A stretch of DNA of 64,000 nucleotides from Segatella copri (GCF_009495355.1 NZ_VZAD01000076.1:1-64000), one strand, 5' to 3'. Shown: positions 8,932 through 18,041, numbered from the stretch's first letter. Numbers and translations: made by a program. The notes: a model not told the origin generated them from the sequence alone.

Positions 8932-11900
8932 TTACTTTGAATTTTCTCTATATTCGCTTGGAATGATACCCATTTCCTTTTTGAATACCTTCGAGAAATA
9001 CTTAGGATCGCTGAAGCCCAAAGAGTAGGCGATGCTGCTAAGTGTTTCGTCGGTATTGCAGAGCAACTCGGTGGCACGCATGATGCGGATGTGGCGTACG
9101 AAGTCGATAGGCTTCATGCCCACAGCATTCTTGATCTTGCCGTAGAGCACGCTGCGGCTCATACCCATGGCTACGGCGATGTCATCGATTTTGAGGTCGG
9201 GATTGCTCATGTTCTCATTAATGAACTGTACGATCTTCTCGGTCAGAGCGTCCTCTTCCGTCATGCGCTTATTAGTAGCCGGGCTTCTGTTGTCGCCCTG
9301 TCCGGATGCTGTCTGTGGATATTCGTGCGTGATATGGAATTCGGCACCCTCGGCTCGTTGTATCTGTTTCAGCATGTCTTGCTGCAGGGCATGACGCTGA
9401 TTGATGACAGCCTCGATGCGTCCCTTGAGGTAGGTGGCCGAGAACGGCTTGGTGAGATAACCGTCCACACCTTCCTCGAAGCCTCGCAGGTGGTCTTCCA
9501 CACTGGCTTTAGCCGACAGTACGATGATAGGAATATGGGCGGTGTTGGTGTCCTGCTTGATGTAGTGTACCATCGTGAAACCGTCCATCACAGGCATGGT
9601 GACGTCGGTAAGGATGAAGTCGGGCATCTTGTTTCTTGCCATTACCAAGCCTTCCTTGCCGTTTTCGGCAAGCAGTACATTATAGTCTGTCTTGAGGATG
9701 GTGAAGAGGAACTGGCGCAGGTCGGGGTTGTCTTCTACGACGAGGATGGTGATGTCCTTTTCTGCCTGTTCAGTTTTGTCGTCCTCTTCTGTCTCTTCTA
9801 CTTCCTTGAGATAGCCTTTGGCTGTCTTGTCGCTGATGCTGCCGTTGTTCTCGCTTGACACGAATGCCTGATCGCTTCCTTCGTCAAGATAGAAGTCGCT
9901 TCCGTTGTCAAACTTCAGCATCTTGTTGAGCATATTGAGCATCTCCTTGGCATTGCGCTGAACCATCTGCAGCAGGCTGCGGCTCTCGGTAGAGAGGTTG
10001 TCCTCCTTCTCTAACACCTCGTCTATCGGACCTCCGATGAGCGTGAGTGGAGTGCGAAGCTTGTGTGAAGCCTTGCTGAAGAACCTGTTCTTCATCTCGT
10101 TCATCTCGTGGTTGATGCGTTCCTTCTGCTGCTTGTTGTATGTGATGAAACACAAAGCCGTAACACCGGCAATGATGAGGATGATGAGCAGCTTGCCCCA
10201 GATGCTTTCCCAGAACGTCGGTTGCACGTCGAGTTCCAGCGAAGCCACGTGTTTGCTCCATTTGCCATGCGTATTGGTGGCGATGACCTTGAGCACATAG
10301 TTGCCATGTGAGATTCGGTTGAAGCCGATGCGGTTCTGTCCTCGAAGGTCGATCCATACGCCTTCGGGGGTATTTCCGTCGATGCGGTATTTATAGTACT
10401 GCTGGTACTTGCGTGTATAGTCGAGTGCGGCAAAGCTGATGGACAGGTTGCGTTTGTTGGCTGGGATGACTATCTTCTTCTGGTGCAGGATAGGTATGTA
10501 CTCGTTGCTTCCGTTGTAGTGCAGCTCAGTGAAGATAATGCGGGGCTGATAGTCGGTCTGCTTCAGTCTCGCGGGGTTGAACGTCAGGCTGCCCGTAGCA
10601 GTGCCTACTGTGATGTTGTCGGTTACAGGGTCGTGAATGGGGCGTGCCTCCGAGAAGGTCATGTTGAGGTCGAAGTCGTTGGGACCGAAGACGGTCAGTT
10701 TCCTTGTCTTGGGGTTGTATTTATCGACACTCGACTCCCTGATGAGCCAGATGTTGCCACTGTTGTCCTCTATCATGCTCTGCACATTTCCCTCGCTGGT
10801 ATTGATGAAATTGCTGTATCTCACCTTCAGATTGTCCTGCAGCAGGTTTTCGCTTGTTATCATGTCGAGGGTTCCTCCGATGCTCGATACATAGGTGTCG
10901 CCGTTGGAACGCATCAGGATGTAGTTGATGTCTGATGCGGTGAGCGATGTTGTGTCGTTCTCCCTGTAGGAAGTGGTATGGAATTGTATGTTTTTGGAAG
11001 GGTGCTTTTCTTCCTTGAAGGTGACGAGGCCGGCTGTGGTTCCGATGAGCATTTCGCCACTGGCGGTACAGGTGATTCTACGTACTTTACTGTAATGTTC
11101 CTTTGGCCATCTCAGTCCGTTACGAGAAGTAAGGAATGTGATGTTGCCCTGTGGGTCTTCACGCATAAGTGCCAAGCCTCCTCCGTATGTGGCTACCCAG
11201 ATGTTGCCCTGTCGGTCGCTCACCACATCATAGATGCTGTTGCCCGGGAGGGAATTTCTGTCGGATGCATTGTAGCAGAAATGGCGCATGGTGTTTCGGT
11301 CATACAGATACAGTCCGTCGCCGTCTGTGCCTATCCACATTCTGTCCTTCATGTCTTGATAGATGGCATAAATACCTGTGCGTGAGAAGGGTGTCTGCTT
11401 CTGGCTGATCTGTCCGTTGGACTGCAGATAACCAATCTTTTTGAAGTGGCTGTCGCTGATCTTGAGGTGTCCCGACTTGAAACCATCCCAGTGGAATCCG
11501 TTGTTAGTGTAAGCCATGGCTCTTACTTCCGATTCTCCTTCTTCGAGCTTGGTCATGTTGTAGTTGTGGAACTTGAAGTTCACCTGCGTCAGGTCGTGTA
11601 TGCCTATCAGCCAGAGTATGCCTTGATCTGAAACGACATATTTCGAGATATAAGGTATATAGAAGTTGCCTGACGAGTTGCTTTTCAGCATATAGGGAAC
11701 GAGCTTTCCCGTCTTGCGGTCGTAGTAGCTGAAGGTGCCATAGTTGGGAATAGTCCACAGCGTGCCGTGCTCGTCTTCCATGATAAAGAAGCTGTTGCTT
11801 GTGGTACGGTCGGCTGGCGTTGGAGTGTCGGCATAGAGCCATCGGGCGGTCATTGTCTGAGGATTGATTACCGTCACGCCCTGTCCTTCGGTAAATGCCC

Positions 11901-12822
11901 ATACCATGTTGTGCCCGTCTACGTAGGCTTTCTTCACTTCTGCTACGGGCTGGTTGGGATTCTGCACACTGATGACGTCGGTCTTGAATGTGCGTGGATT
12001 GTACACTACGAGTCCTATGTTGGTAGCGATAATCAACTGATAACCAGTATTCTTCAGCTCGTTGATGCGAGTGACGCCTGCTGGCATGGGAATCCAGGAG
12101 AGATGGTTTTGCTTGTCGTAGACAGCCACCTTGCCATCAGTCGTGGCGAGGAAGATGGTGTTGCCCACTTCTCTGAACCACTTGAAGGGCGTAGAGGTAT
12201 GGAAGTTCTTGCCGTAGATGAATGTTCCCTTGTCGGTGAGAATCCACTCACGGCCTTGCTTGTCTTGCTTGATAAACCATACGTTGCCGCTTTGCAGTCC
12301 TTTTTCGCCCACCTTGATGAGCTCGGGCTTCATGCTCTCTATGTCCTTTCCTTGACCTACACGAATCAGGAAGTTCTGTTTGTGAGTCGTAATCCAGGTG
12401 TGTCCATTGGCGAGTGGATATATCTGGCTCGACTCCAAATGGATGCCGAAACGCTTGCAGAGCATTGTGCCAACCTTGATAAACTGGCATTGCTCTGTAT
12501 CGAAGATGTATAGCTTGCGGTCGAAGGTGACTACCCACACATTGTTGTCTGGGCTTGGGAAGATGGCGAGTATGCGGTTGGTACTCATGATGTCGATGTC
12601 GTCGGGCTCGTCACGGAAAGTCTTGAAATGATAGCCGTCGTAATAGGACAGACCATTCAAGGTGCCAAACCACATCATATTGTCGTAGCCTTGTGCCAAA
12701 TCGGAAATGGAGTTGGCTGCAAGTCCATCGAGGATTGAAAACTTTCTGACATCGCAAAAGGGTTCTGCTGATGAAAAGATTGTTATAAATGATAGTATAA
12801 TTAAAAAATGTAAGCGTTTCAT
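8932..12822 (-). CDS. hybrid two-component regulator lacking the HATPase domain
   Basis: A 1296-residue HTCS-type regulator. Start chosen at 12822 (MKRLHFLIILSFITIFSS), which gives a clean signal peptide; the reading frame is open 54 bp further. Order: periplasmic Reg_prop beta-propellers (about 20-770; repeats such as DRMWIGTDGDGLYLYD), a Y_Y_Y domain (about 790-865), one membrane helix (about 873-892), HisKA with His920 in ASHKLRTPL, then an acidic linker of about 55 residues (about 970-1024), a receiver with phospho-acceptor Asp1073 in LTDVTMP, and a C-terminal AraC-type DNA-binding domain. The usual HATPase_c (N, G1 and G2 boxes) is absent without any frame break. Two lipoprotein genes are divergently transcribed next to it and are possible targets. 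Confidence 0.92.
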   Translation of the reverse strand: MKRLHFLIILSFITIFSSAEPFCDVRKFSILDGLAANSISDLAQGYDNMMWFGTLNGLSYYDGYHFKTFRDEPDDIDIMSTNRILAIFPSPDNNVWVVTFDRKLYIFDTEQCQFIKVGTMLCKRFGIHLESSQIYPLANGHTWITTHKQNFLIRVGQGKDIESMKPELIKVGEKGLQSGNVWFIKQDKQGREWILTDKGTFIYGKNFHTSTPFKWFREVGNTIFLATTDGKVAVYDKQNHLSWIPMPAGVTRINELKNTGYQLIIATNIGLVVYNPRTFKTDVISVQNPNQPVAEVKKAYVDGHNMVWAFTEGQGVTVINPQTMTARWLYADTPTPADRTTSNSFFIMEDEHGTLWTIPNYGTFSYYDRKTGKLVPYMLKSNSSGNFYIPYISKYVVSDQGILWLIGIHDLTQVNFKFHNYNMTKLEEGESEVRAMAYTNNGFHWDGFKSGHLKISDSHFKKIGYLQSNGQISQKQTPFSRTGIYAIYQDMKDRMWIGTDGDGLYLYDRNTMRHFCYNASDRNSLPGNSIYDVVSDRQGNIWVATYGGGLALMREDPQGNITFLTSRNGLRWPKEHYSKVRRITCTASGEMLIGTTAGLVTFKEEKHPSKNIQFHTTSYRENDTTSLTASDINYILMRSNGDTYVSSIGGTLDMITSENLLQDNLKVRYSNFINTSEGNVQSMIEDNSGNIWLIRESSVDKYNPKTRKLTVFGPNDFDLNMTFSEARPIHDPVTDNITVGTATGSLTFNPARLKQTDYQPRIIFTELHYNGSNEYIPILHQKKIVIPANKRNLSISFAALDYTRKYQQYYKYRIDGNTPEGVWIDLRGQNRIGFNRISHGNYVLKVIATNTHGKWSKHVASLELDVQPTFWESIWGKLLIILIIAGVTALCFITYNKQQKERINHEMNEMKNRFFSKASHKLRTPLTLIGGPIDEVLEKEDNLSTESRSLLQMVQRNAKEMLNMLNKMLKFDNGSDFYLDEGSDQAFVSSENNGSISDKTAKGYLKEVEETEEDDKTEQAEKDITILVVEDNPDLRQFLFTILKTDYNVLLAENGKEGLVMARNKMPDFILTDVTMPVMDGFTMVHYIKQDTNTAHIPIIVLSAKASVEDHLRGFEEGVDGYLTKPFSATYLKGRIEAVINQRHALQQDMLKQIQRAEGAEFHITHEYPQTASGQGDNRSPATNKRMTEEDALTEKIVQFINENMSNPDLKIDDIAVAMGMSRSVLYGKIKNAVGMKPIDFVRHIRIMRATELLCNTDETLSSIAYSLGFSDPKYFSKVFKKEMGIIPSEYRENSK

Positions 12823-12937
12823 GCTTTTTTTAATAAAGTTTGGTACAAAGTTAGGCATTAAACTTGATATTTCCAAACATTTTAGGGAAAATCCGCTTTT
12901 TAATAGGGATTTTTCCTTAAAATAATCTACTATTCCC

Positions 12938-12968
12938 TTTGCCCTAAGAAAAGAATAAGGTATCTTTG
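12938..12968 (+). promoter_or_regulatory. promoter of the 13012 lipoprotein gene
   Basis: TTTG (12938-12941), exactly 19 bp, then TATCTTTG (12961-12968): a full match to the Bacteroidota consensus, 43 bp upstream of the start codon. Confidence 0.8.
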
Positions 12969-13011
12969 CACCAGAATTTAACGAAAATATTAACTTATAA
13001 ACAAAAGCGAT

Positions 13012-13611
13012 ATGAAAAAGATTACTTATTACTTCTCAATGATATTCATGGCTGTCATGATGCTCTCGCTCACTTCATGTGATGAGGATGCCGAAATTGC
13101 CTATGCCCTCAATGGTACATGGAGGGGAAATATGCAGACGCAGCTGGATTATGAAGGACGTTATTATCAGTCTAATATGTCTGAGGTAACTTTCAATTCG
13201 GGTTACGATTCTGGCGACGGTTACTGGATAGACTATTACAGCAATGCGCCCTGGGACTATGTAGCCAACCGCATTTACTGGAAGGTGAGTGGCACAACCA
13301 TTTACATTACATTCCGTGACACACAGGAGAAGGCTGTCATCCGCAACTATCACCTTGACGACAATGGTTACTTCTGTGGCGATATAGATTTCAACAGTAC
13401 GAACAGATGGATCAGCTTCGAGTTCTACAAGGTAGATACGCCCGATTGGGACAATTATTACTGGTATGATTCCGACGGCTGGAATAATTCTTGGGGAAAT
13501 TACGGCTACGCCAAGACACGCAGTAATAACAAGGAAGAACAGCAGGAGAGTGCTCAGGAGCAGAACGACAGCACCATGCTACCGAAGCGATTCTTCCCGG
13601 AAAACAAATAA
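13012..13611 (+). CDS. small lipoprotein of unknown function (first of a pair)
   Basis: A 199-residue predicted lipoprotein; the signal peptide ends in a lipobox, LTSC, with Cys near residue 24. The mature part starts with DEDAEIAYALNGTWRGNM, reminiscent of lipocalin-like small-molecule-binding beta barrels, and is rich in Tyr, Trp and Asp. A YYWYDSDGWNNSWGNYG block near residue 148 is echoed at the N-terminus of the next protein. The tail (NNKEEQQESAQEQND) is hydrophilic. I do not recognise a named family. It sits 23 bp before a probable paralogue and 190 bp from the divergent regulator. Confidence 0.75.
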   Translation: MKKITYYFSMIFMAVMMLSLTSCDEDAEIAYALNGTWRGNMQTQLDYEGRYYQSNMSEVTFNSGYDSGDGYWIDYYSNAPWDYVANRIYWKVSGTTIYITFRDTQEKAVIRNYHLDDNGYFCGDIDFNSTNRWISFEFYKVDTPDWDNYYWYDSDGWNNSWGNYGYAKTRSNNKEEQQESAQEQNDSTMLPKRFFPENK

Positions 13612-13634
13612 ATTCTGATTAAACTACTATTGAT

Positions 13635-14372
13635 ATGAAAAAAGTATATTCTTTGCTGACAATGGCTGTGATAGCTGCCATGTCGCTTACAATGACCAGC
13701 TGCGATGGTGATGATTATTGGTATGATCCTTATGGCTGGTACGACCATTATGATGATTGGGGATGGAGCAACAATGATTGGAATAATGGTTGGCAAGGAG
13801 GTTCGCAGAATAATGGACTTGTTGATATGGCACGGTTGCTTACAGGCGAATGGTATGGACCAGTAACCTATTCTTATCTTTCAGATGATGGGCAGTCACG
13901 ACAGACTAATGAGTTCTATGCCGATATGAAGTTCTTCCAATATGCTAACACTCGTGATGCTTTGAGTGGAGAGGGCGTGGAGACTGACTATAAGTATAAC
14001 GATGATGGTTCTGTCGCGGATCAACAGACCTTGGAGTTTAAATGGTATATTGATGATAATTACGATATTTATATCCAGTATAAGAACTCTGGGGCTACGT
14101 TTGTCATGGACCATGGCTCTTCACAGGCAGGCTTCCACTTAGGGGCAGAAAAGGGATATGACGTGGATACTTTCTGGGGCTATATGATAGGTACTGGTAA
14201 GGTGAAGGGTGATGTGATACATATTGACTTAAAGCGTGTCAACCCAACCAGTCAGGCCAAGGCCTTCGGTTCTTCTAAAACCAATGAGAAGACCATTAAG
14301 AAGTCGTTTGGCATGGGTGCGACCATCAAGCCTCTCAAGGCAGACTCTTCTCGACTGAATAATCGGAGATAA
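13635..14372 (+). CDS. small Trp/Tyr/Asp-rich lipoprotein (second of a pair)
   Basis: A 245-residue predicted lipoprotein with lipobox MTSC near residue 23. Right after the lipidated Cys comes a low-complexity stretch rich in D, W, Y, G and N (DYWYDPYGWYDHYDDWGW and on), then a GEWYGPVTY segment matching the GTWRGNM start of the upstream protein and a predicted beta-rich domain. The C-terminus (KSFGMGATIKPLKADSSRL) is basic. Likely paralogue of the 13012 product and cotranscribed with it. Function unknown; surface exposure is possible but not shown by the sequence. Confidence 0.75.
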   Translation: MKKVYSLLTMAVIAAMSLTMTSCDGDDYWYDPYGWYDHYDDWGWSNNDWNNGWQGGSQNNGLVDMARLLTGEWYGPVTYSYLSDDGQSRQTNEFYADMKFFQYANTRDALSGEGVETDYKYNDDGSVADQQTLEFKWYIDDNYDIYIQYKNSGATFVMDHGSSQAGFHLGAEKGYDVDTFWGYMIGTGKVKGDVIHIDLKRVNPTSQAKAFGSSKTNEKTIKKSFGMGATIKPLKADSSRLNNRR

Positions 14373-14407
14373 CGAAGGATGTTACGATAAATACAAAGTT
14401 GCCTTAT

Positions 14408-14466
14408 AAAAAATCGCATGTTTCGGCAGTTCTGTAATGAACTTTTGAAACATGCGATTTTTTTTT
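14408..14466. terminator. bidirectional terminator
   Basis: AAAAATCGCATGTTTC pairs with GAAACATGCGATTTTT around a 22-nt loop, with T-runs on both strands. It separates the lipoprotein pair from the convergent nuclease gene. Confidence 0.75.
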
Positions 14467-14530
14467 GTCTTACTGAAGTATTACTTGTGTATAGGAAATC
14501 CAAGCTAAATGGCTATTATCCTTTGATTTC

Positions 14531-15472
14531 TTATTTTTCTATACTTCCCCAGTCGCTAAGTATTTTTTTGCTTTCAACATCCCGCTCGATATCGTCGGGA
14601 AGATTGCAGAAGAAGTCTATACCAGTCTTTGCTTCCAGATCCTTGATACTCATGGCGTAATCAGACAGTTTGTCGTCTCCATGATATACATTGGTGTGTG
14701 GGAACCACATACCGATAGACTTGTAGTAAGCCTGTCCGTTGACCATCTTCTTGACGAGGACTGCCACAAAGAAATACTTCGGTACGATGAGCTTTCCCTT
14801 TATACGGGTTAGAATGTGTTCCTCCTTATCGATAGTTCCGCCCTTGCAAACATACATCGTGTCTTTATCGTAGAGTTTGAAGTTATGTAGATAGTTCTCC
14901 ATCTTGATCCAAATACCTGAATATGGATGGTCTTTATGGCTTCCGTTAAACACAGCATATTGTGGCTGCATATTGGTGAGATAGAAAGTTTGATAGTTGA
15001 CTTTGGAATTATACATACGATCGTTCGAAGGACAGATGTGTCCGTGGTCAAAGCCAGAACTGTAGATGTAGTCTTTCTCCCATCTGTTAGAAGCTGCCAA
15101 ATCTGGGTCGTAGGGATATTGGTTGTCCTGGCTGTAATAACGTTTTATATTATCGGGATTGCCGCTGTTCTGTTTGGTGATGATGTAGCAAGACCAGCGC
15201 TGCGATTTCTTGTCGCAATCCCATTCTACTGAATAGTTTACGTTGTCCGGGTCGTACTGCTTGCTGTTGCCGTCACGATAAACACGGATAATGCTGTTTC
15301 CGCCTTTCAGTTTAGGAAACTCCAGTCGGGTGACAGCCTTGTCGGTTGTTACCTCGTTCTTGTTGGTGTTGATTTCATTCGAACCATTTCCGTCTCCGTC
15401 GTCGCTGCTTCCGCAGGCTGTCATAGAGAGCACAGCGAGGAGAGCGAATAAATAAATCTTGATTTGTTTCAT
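14531..15472 (-). CDS. DNA/RNA non-specific endonuclease lipoprotein (NUC1 family)
   Basis: A 313-residue lipoprotein nuclease. The signal peptide ends in MTAC (Cys near residue 20), followed by a Gly/Ser/Asp/Asn-rich spacer. The nuclease signature is FDHGHICPSNDRMYN near residues 142-156, in which the usual DRGH reads DHGH; the catalytic His and the downstream metal-binding Asn region (YLTNMQPQ) are kept. Such enzymes cut single- and double-stranded DNA and RNA with a divalent metal. As a lipoprotein it would act outside the cytoplasm, probably in nucleic-acid scavenging. It stands alone next to the lipoprotein/TonB receptor operon. Confidence 0.88.
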   Translation of the reverse strand: MKQIKIYLFALLAVLSMTACGSSDDGDGNGSNEINTNKNEVTTDKAVTRLEFPKLKGGNSIIRVYRDGNSKQYDPDNVNYSVEWDCDKKSQRWSCYIITKQNSGNPDNIKRYYSQDNQYPYDPDLAASNRWEKDYIYSSGFDHGHICPSNDRMYNSKVNYQTFYLTNMQPQYAVFNGSHKDHPYSGIWIKMENYLHNFKLYDKDTMYVCKGGTIDKEEHILTRIKGKLIVPKYFFVAVLVKKMVNGQAYYKSIGMWFPHTNVYHGDDKLSDYAMSIKDLEAKTGIDFFCNLPDDIERDVESKKILSDWGSIEK

Positions 15473-15556
15473 AACATAGTGAATGTTAAATGATAAAATA
15501 GATAATAAGATGTTAGGATGAATCTTATAAGAAAGAGTGGGGTGATAAAGAAAAGG

Positions 15557-15604
15557 TAAAAGGTGCGCACTAACGCATATGCAACTACGTTAGAACGCAC
15601 CTTC
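15557..15604 (-). terminator. terminator after rpmE2
   Basis: AAGGTGCG-CACTAACG pairs imperfectly with CGTTAGAA-CGCACCTT; read on the minus strand the stem is followed by TTTACCTTTTC. It lies 43 bp past the rpmE2 stop. Confidence 0.65.
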
Positions 15605-15646
15605 TATCTCGTATTGATAATATATCCTTATATATAAAAAGGTATA

Positions 15647-15898
15647 TTACTTCTTCAACTTGCCGTAACGGTTCATGAAGCGGTCAACGCGACCTGCTGT
15701 ATCAACGAGCTTGCTCTTACCTGTATAGAATGGGTGAGAGGTGCTTGAGATTTCAATCTTTACTACTGGGTAAGTCTCGCCTTCGAACTCAACAGTGTCG
15801 TTGGTCTTGCAAGTTGACTGTGAGAGGAACATGTCGCCATTAGACATATCCTTGAATACTACTGGACGATAGTTCTCTGGATGAATACCTTTTTTCAT
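15647..15898 (-). CDS. rpmE2: 50S ribosomal protein L31, type B
   Basis: An 83-residue L31 of the longer type B class ([15 protein letters not shown] start, STSHPFYTG and [13 protein letters not shown] at the end), a component of the large ribosomal subunit at the intersubunit bridge. The four zinc-binding cysteines of type A L31 are absent; one Cys remains near residue 29. In other bacteria the zinc-free type is used or induced under zinc limitation. Monocistronic, with its own promoter at 16009-16040 and terminator. Confidence 0.96.
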   Translation of the reverse strand: MKKGIHPENYRPVVFKDMSNGDMFLSQSTCKTNDTVEFEGETYPVVKIEISSTSHPFYTGKSKLVDTAGRVDRFMNRYGKLKK

Positions 15899-16008
15899 TT
15901 TGTTTTTACTTTTATTTGGGTTATTAAAATTAGACGTTATGGGGATGTTGCCATCATTTCATGTCCTTGCGGTGCATGCCCATTATAGCCTTTTGACTTA
16001 ACAGGGTG

Positions 16009-16040
16009 CAAAGTTACGACTTTTTCTCCTTACTGCCAAA
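16009..16040 (-). promoter_or_regulatory. rpmE2 promoter
   Basis: On the minus strand TTTG (16040-16037), 20 bp, then TAACTTTG (16016-16009). Full consensus, giving a leader of about 105 nt. Confidence 0.75.
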
Positions 16041-16138
16041 TATTTCCAGATGTTTTTCTCTCTTTCCCTCTCTTTTCCTGTAAATTACTCCACTTTCTCC
16101 AGTTGTTCAAGTACGGGCTGAAGACCTCATATTATCAG

Positions 16139-16338
16139 CACGCCCTGAATGGGCAGAAGCTCTTAGCCCAGGGCAACGCCCTGGGTTATCATATTCGCAA
16201 ACTTGTCGCCCTGTAAGGGCAAAAGCTTAAAAAAATGCCTGAGTTTTAAAGCTTTTGCCCTTACAGGGCGCCTTGCTGATTGCCTTTATACCCAGGGCGT
16301 TGCCCTGGGCTAAGAGCTTCTGCCCCTTCAGGGCGTGC
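16139..16338. repeat. 200-bp near-perfect palindrome
   Basis: The outer arms 16139-16188 and 16290-16338 are inverted copies with about one mismatch. The inner arms 16207-16228 and 16249-16270 are perfect 22-bp inverted copies. Each outer arm also contains its own small palindrome (CCCAGGGC...GCCCTGGG). A further copy of the arm (GTTGCCCTGGGCTAAGAGCTTCTGCC) follows at 16366-16391. No transposase is present. The 15899-16574 interval holds no gene I can support. Confidence 0.85.
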
Positions 16339-16476
16339 TGCTGCAATGAACTGCTCTTTTCTTTGCGTTGCCCTGGGCTAAGAGCTTCTGCCTTTTCCCT
16401 TTGCTTTACCCTTCGGCCTGCGATTTTCAATTCTCTTTGGCCGGTGACCGTTGGTTCTGGGCGTGTGGCTCTTGCA

Positions 16477-16489
16477 TGCGAAAGTTGAG
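16477..16489. repeat. terminal motif of the interspersed repeat
   Basis: TGCGAAAGTTGAG is the reverse complement of the CTCAACTTTCGCA end of the elements at 33950, 48767 and 63071. No other part of the element is recognised here. Confidence 0.4.
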
Positions 16490-16510
16490 TAATTTAGCAA
16501 CCAAATGAAA

Positions 16511-16547
16511 TAAAAATCCCCATTGCCTGATGAGAGGCAATGGGGAT
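16511..16547 (-). terminator. terminator after the TonB receptor/lipoprotein operon
   Basis: ATCCCCATTGCCT (16517-16529) pairs with AGGCAATGGGGAT (16535-16547), and the minus strand continues into TTTTTATTTC. Very strong stem, 27 bp after the stop of the last gene. Confidence 0.85.
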
Positions 16548-16574
16548 AGTTAAAGTTATTTGTAATTGAGTGGA

Positions 16575-18041
16575 TTACTTGGCATAAACAATTTCGATTG
16601 ACTTGATGCGAAGTTGTACACCACCACCTGTTGTACCTGTAAACACATTGGTGTAGGTTGCAGTCTTGCCCGAGAAGTTTATGGTTGCAGTTTCGTTACC
16701 AACACAGTCTGTGTTCTTGTTGTTGTCATGAGTGCAAGTCAAGATGATTTTAGCAATGTTTTTGGAGCCTGTTATGGTCATTATGTTGTTGGCATAAATG
16801 CGAAGTTCTTTTGCTTTTTCGTTGTAAGCTGGCTTTGTCTTGTTGCCATTTGAATCCAATTTGAAAATAGTGCCGTCAGAGAGTGTGAACTCTGTTGGGT
16901 TTGCATCTAACTTCAATGTACTAAGATCTTCTACTTTTAAGCTTTCTCCAGCTGTGGCTCCACTATTCGTCAATGTAACAGTAAGTCCATTTACTGAGAT
17001 ACCTTCGGTTGTAGAAGGTGTATCTGGAGTTCCCGGCTCTACAGTAGGAGTACCTTCCTTAACAGTCAATTCCTTTATCTGCCATGTACCTGATTTAGCC
17101 TCGCATGCATAGTGTAAAGCGATAACGATATCCTTCTTACCCTTGTAAGGAGTAAGGTCGTAGGTATATGTAGACCAAGTTTTCCAGTCAGTTCCTTCGG
17201 TTAGAGTACCAGTGATATCGGTCCATTTTGTTGTTGTAGGATCGCCAGTGTAGTTCTCTGTAATGAGCACCTGGTTCTTCACGCCTTCTGTAGGAACACC
17301 ATTGAACGTTGCATAACGCAAGATATAAGAGAATTTCAAGGTTGCGCCCTTTGATGTAGAGAGGTCAATAGCTTTTGAAACGAGGTAGCTCTCTGAAGGT
17401 GTTATTACCTTACTTACGTTCTCATAACCTGTAGCCTTAGCATAGCCGTAAGAATCAATCACCCATGGGGTACCCTTAATGTTCTTCAGAGTAAATGTAC
17501 CGAAGTTCTTGCTGAATGTCTCATTGATGTAGCCATCAGTTGGAGTATCAGGAGTGGTAGCTCCACCTACGCCATTAAGAGAAACAATGTAGTTGCCTAT
17601 TTGGAACTCTTTGGTTCCGCTATATACGACAAGGTTACCGCAGATAACCACTTCATCGCCCTGCTTCAAAGCATCTTCGCCAGAGAACTTAGTGCGGTTA
17701 GGACCAGCATAGCCATTGTAAACATAGAACTGGTTGGTAGGAGTACCGTCGTCTGAAATGTAATATTTCAAGCTACCGTAATTTGCATCGAAACTGCCCT
17801 GTTCTACAGAAACAACTTTACCTTTAACGTATTTCAACTCAGATTCGCTTCCACCATCTTCGATGTACTTTACTGCACCTGCCACATTGAAAGGGTCGGC
17901 AGCAGTACCAGTACCTGAAGGCAGAACTTTCTGAGATTCATCCTCTGTAGGCATATTGTAAGGAGCAGGAACGTCCTCGCAGCTGCTGAATGTTATGGCT
18001 GCCATAGCCAAGAACAAGCATGAATAAATGAACTTTTTCAT
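16575..18041 (-). CDS. OB-fold/jellyroll surface lipoprotein
   Basis: A 488-residue lipoprotein (lipobox FSSC, Cys near 21). After SGTGTAADPFNVAGAVKYI (about 42-60) comes an OB-fold-like domain to about residue 158, with YVKGKVVSV, KYYISDDG, GDEVVICGNLV and GNYIVSLNG. This is followed by a choice-of-anchor-J-like jellyroll (about 170-330) and a third beta domain starting ISVNGLTVTLTN. The OB domain resembles the C-terminal domain of the neighbouring 18081 product. Third gene of the TonB-receptor operon, 39 bp after the previous one. Probably an accessory ligand-binding protein on the outer surface. The ligand is unknown, though OB folds often bind nucleic acids or sugars. Confidence 0.78.
   Translation of the reverse strand: MKKFIYSCLFLAMAAITFSSCEDVPAPYNMPTEDESQKVLPSGTGTAADPFNVAGAVKYIEDGGSESELKYVKGKVVSVEQGSFDANYGSLKYYISDDGTPTNQFYVYNGYAGPNRTKFSGEDALKQGDEVVICGNLVVYSGTKEFQIGNYIVSLNGVGGATTPDTPTDGYINETFSKNFGTFTLKNIKGTPWVIDSYGYAKATGYENVSKVITPSESYLVSKAIDLSTSKGATLKFSYILRYATFNGVPTEGVKNQVLITENYTGDPTTTKWTDITGTLTEGTDWKTWSTYTYDLTPYKGKKDIVIALHYACEAKSGTWQIKELTVKEGTPTVEPGTPDTPSTTEGISVNGLTVTLTNSGATAGESLKVEDLSTLKLDANPTEFTLSDGTIFKLDSNGNKTKPAYNEKAKELRIYANNIMTITGSKNIAKIILTCTHDNNKNTDCVGNETATINFSGKTATYTNVFTGTTGGGVQLRIKSIEIVYAK

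Noticed and set aside
16255-16488. ORFs within the long palindrome
   Set aside because: They are formed by the repeated CCCAGGGC units on both strands and have Cys/Arg/Pro-rich composition not seen in real genes of this window.
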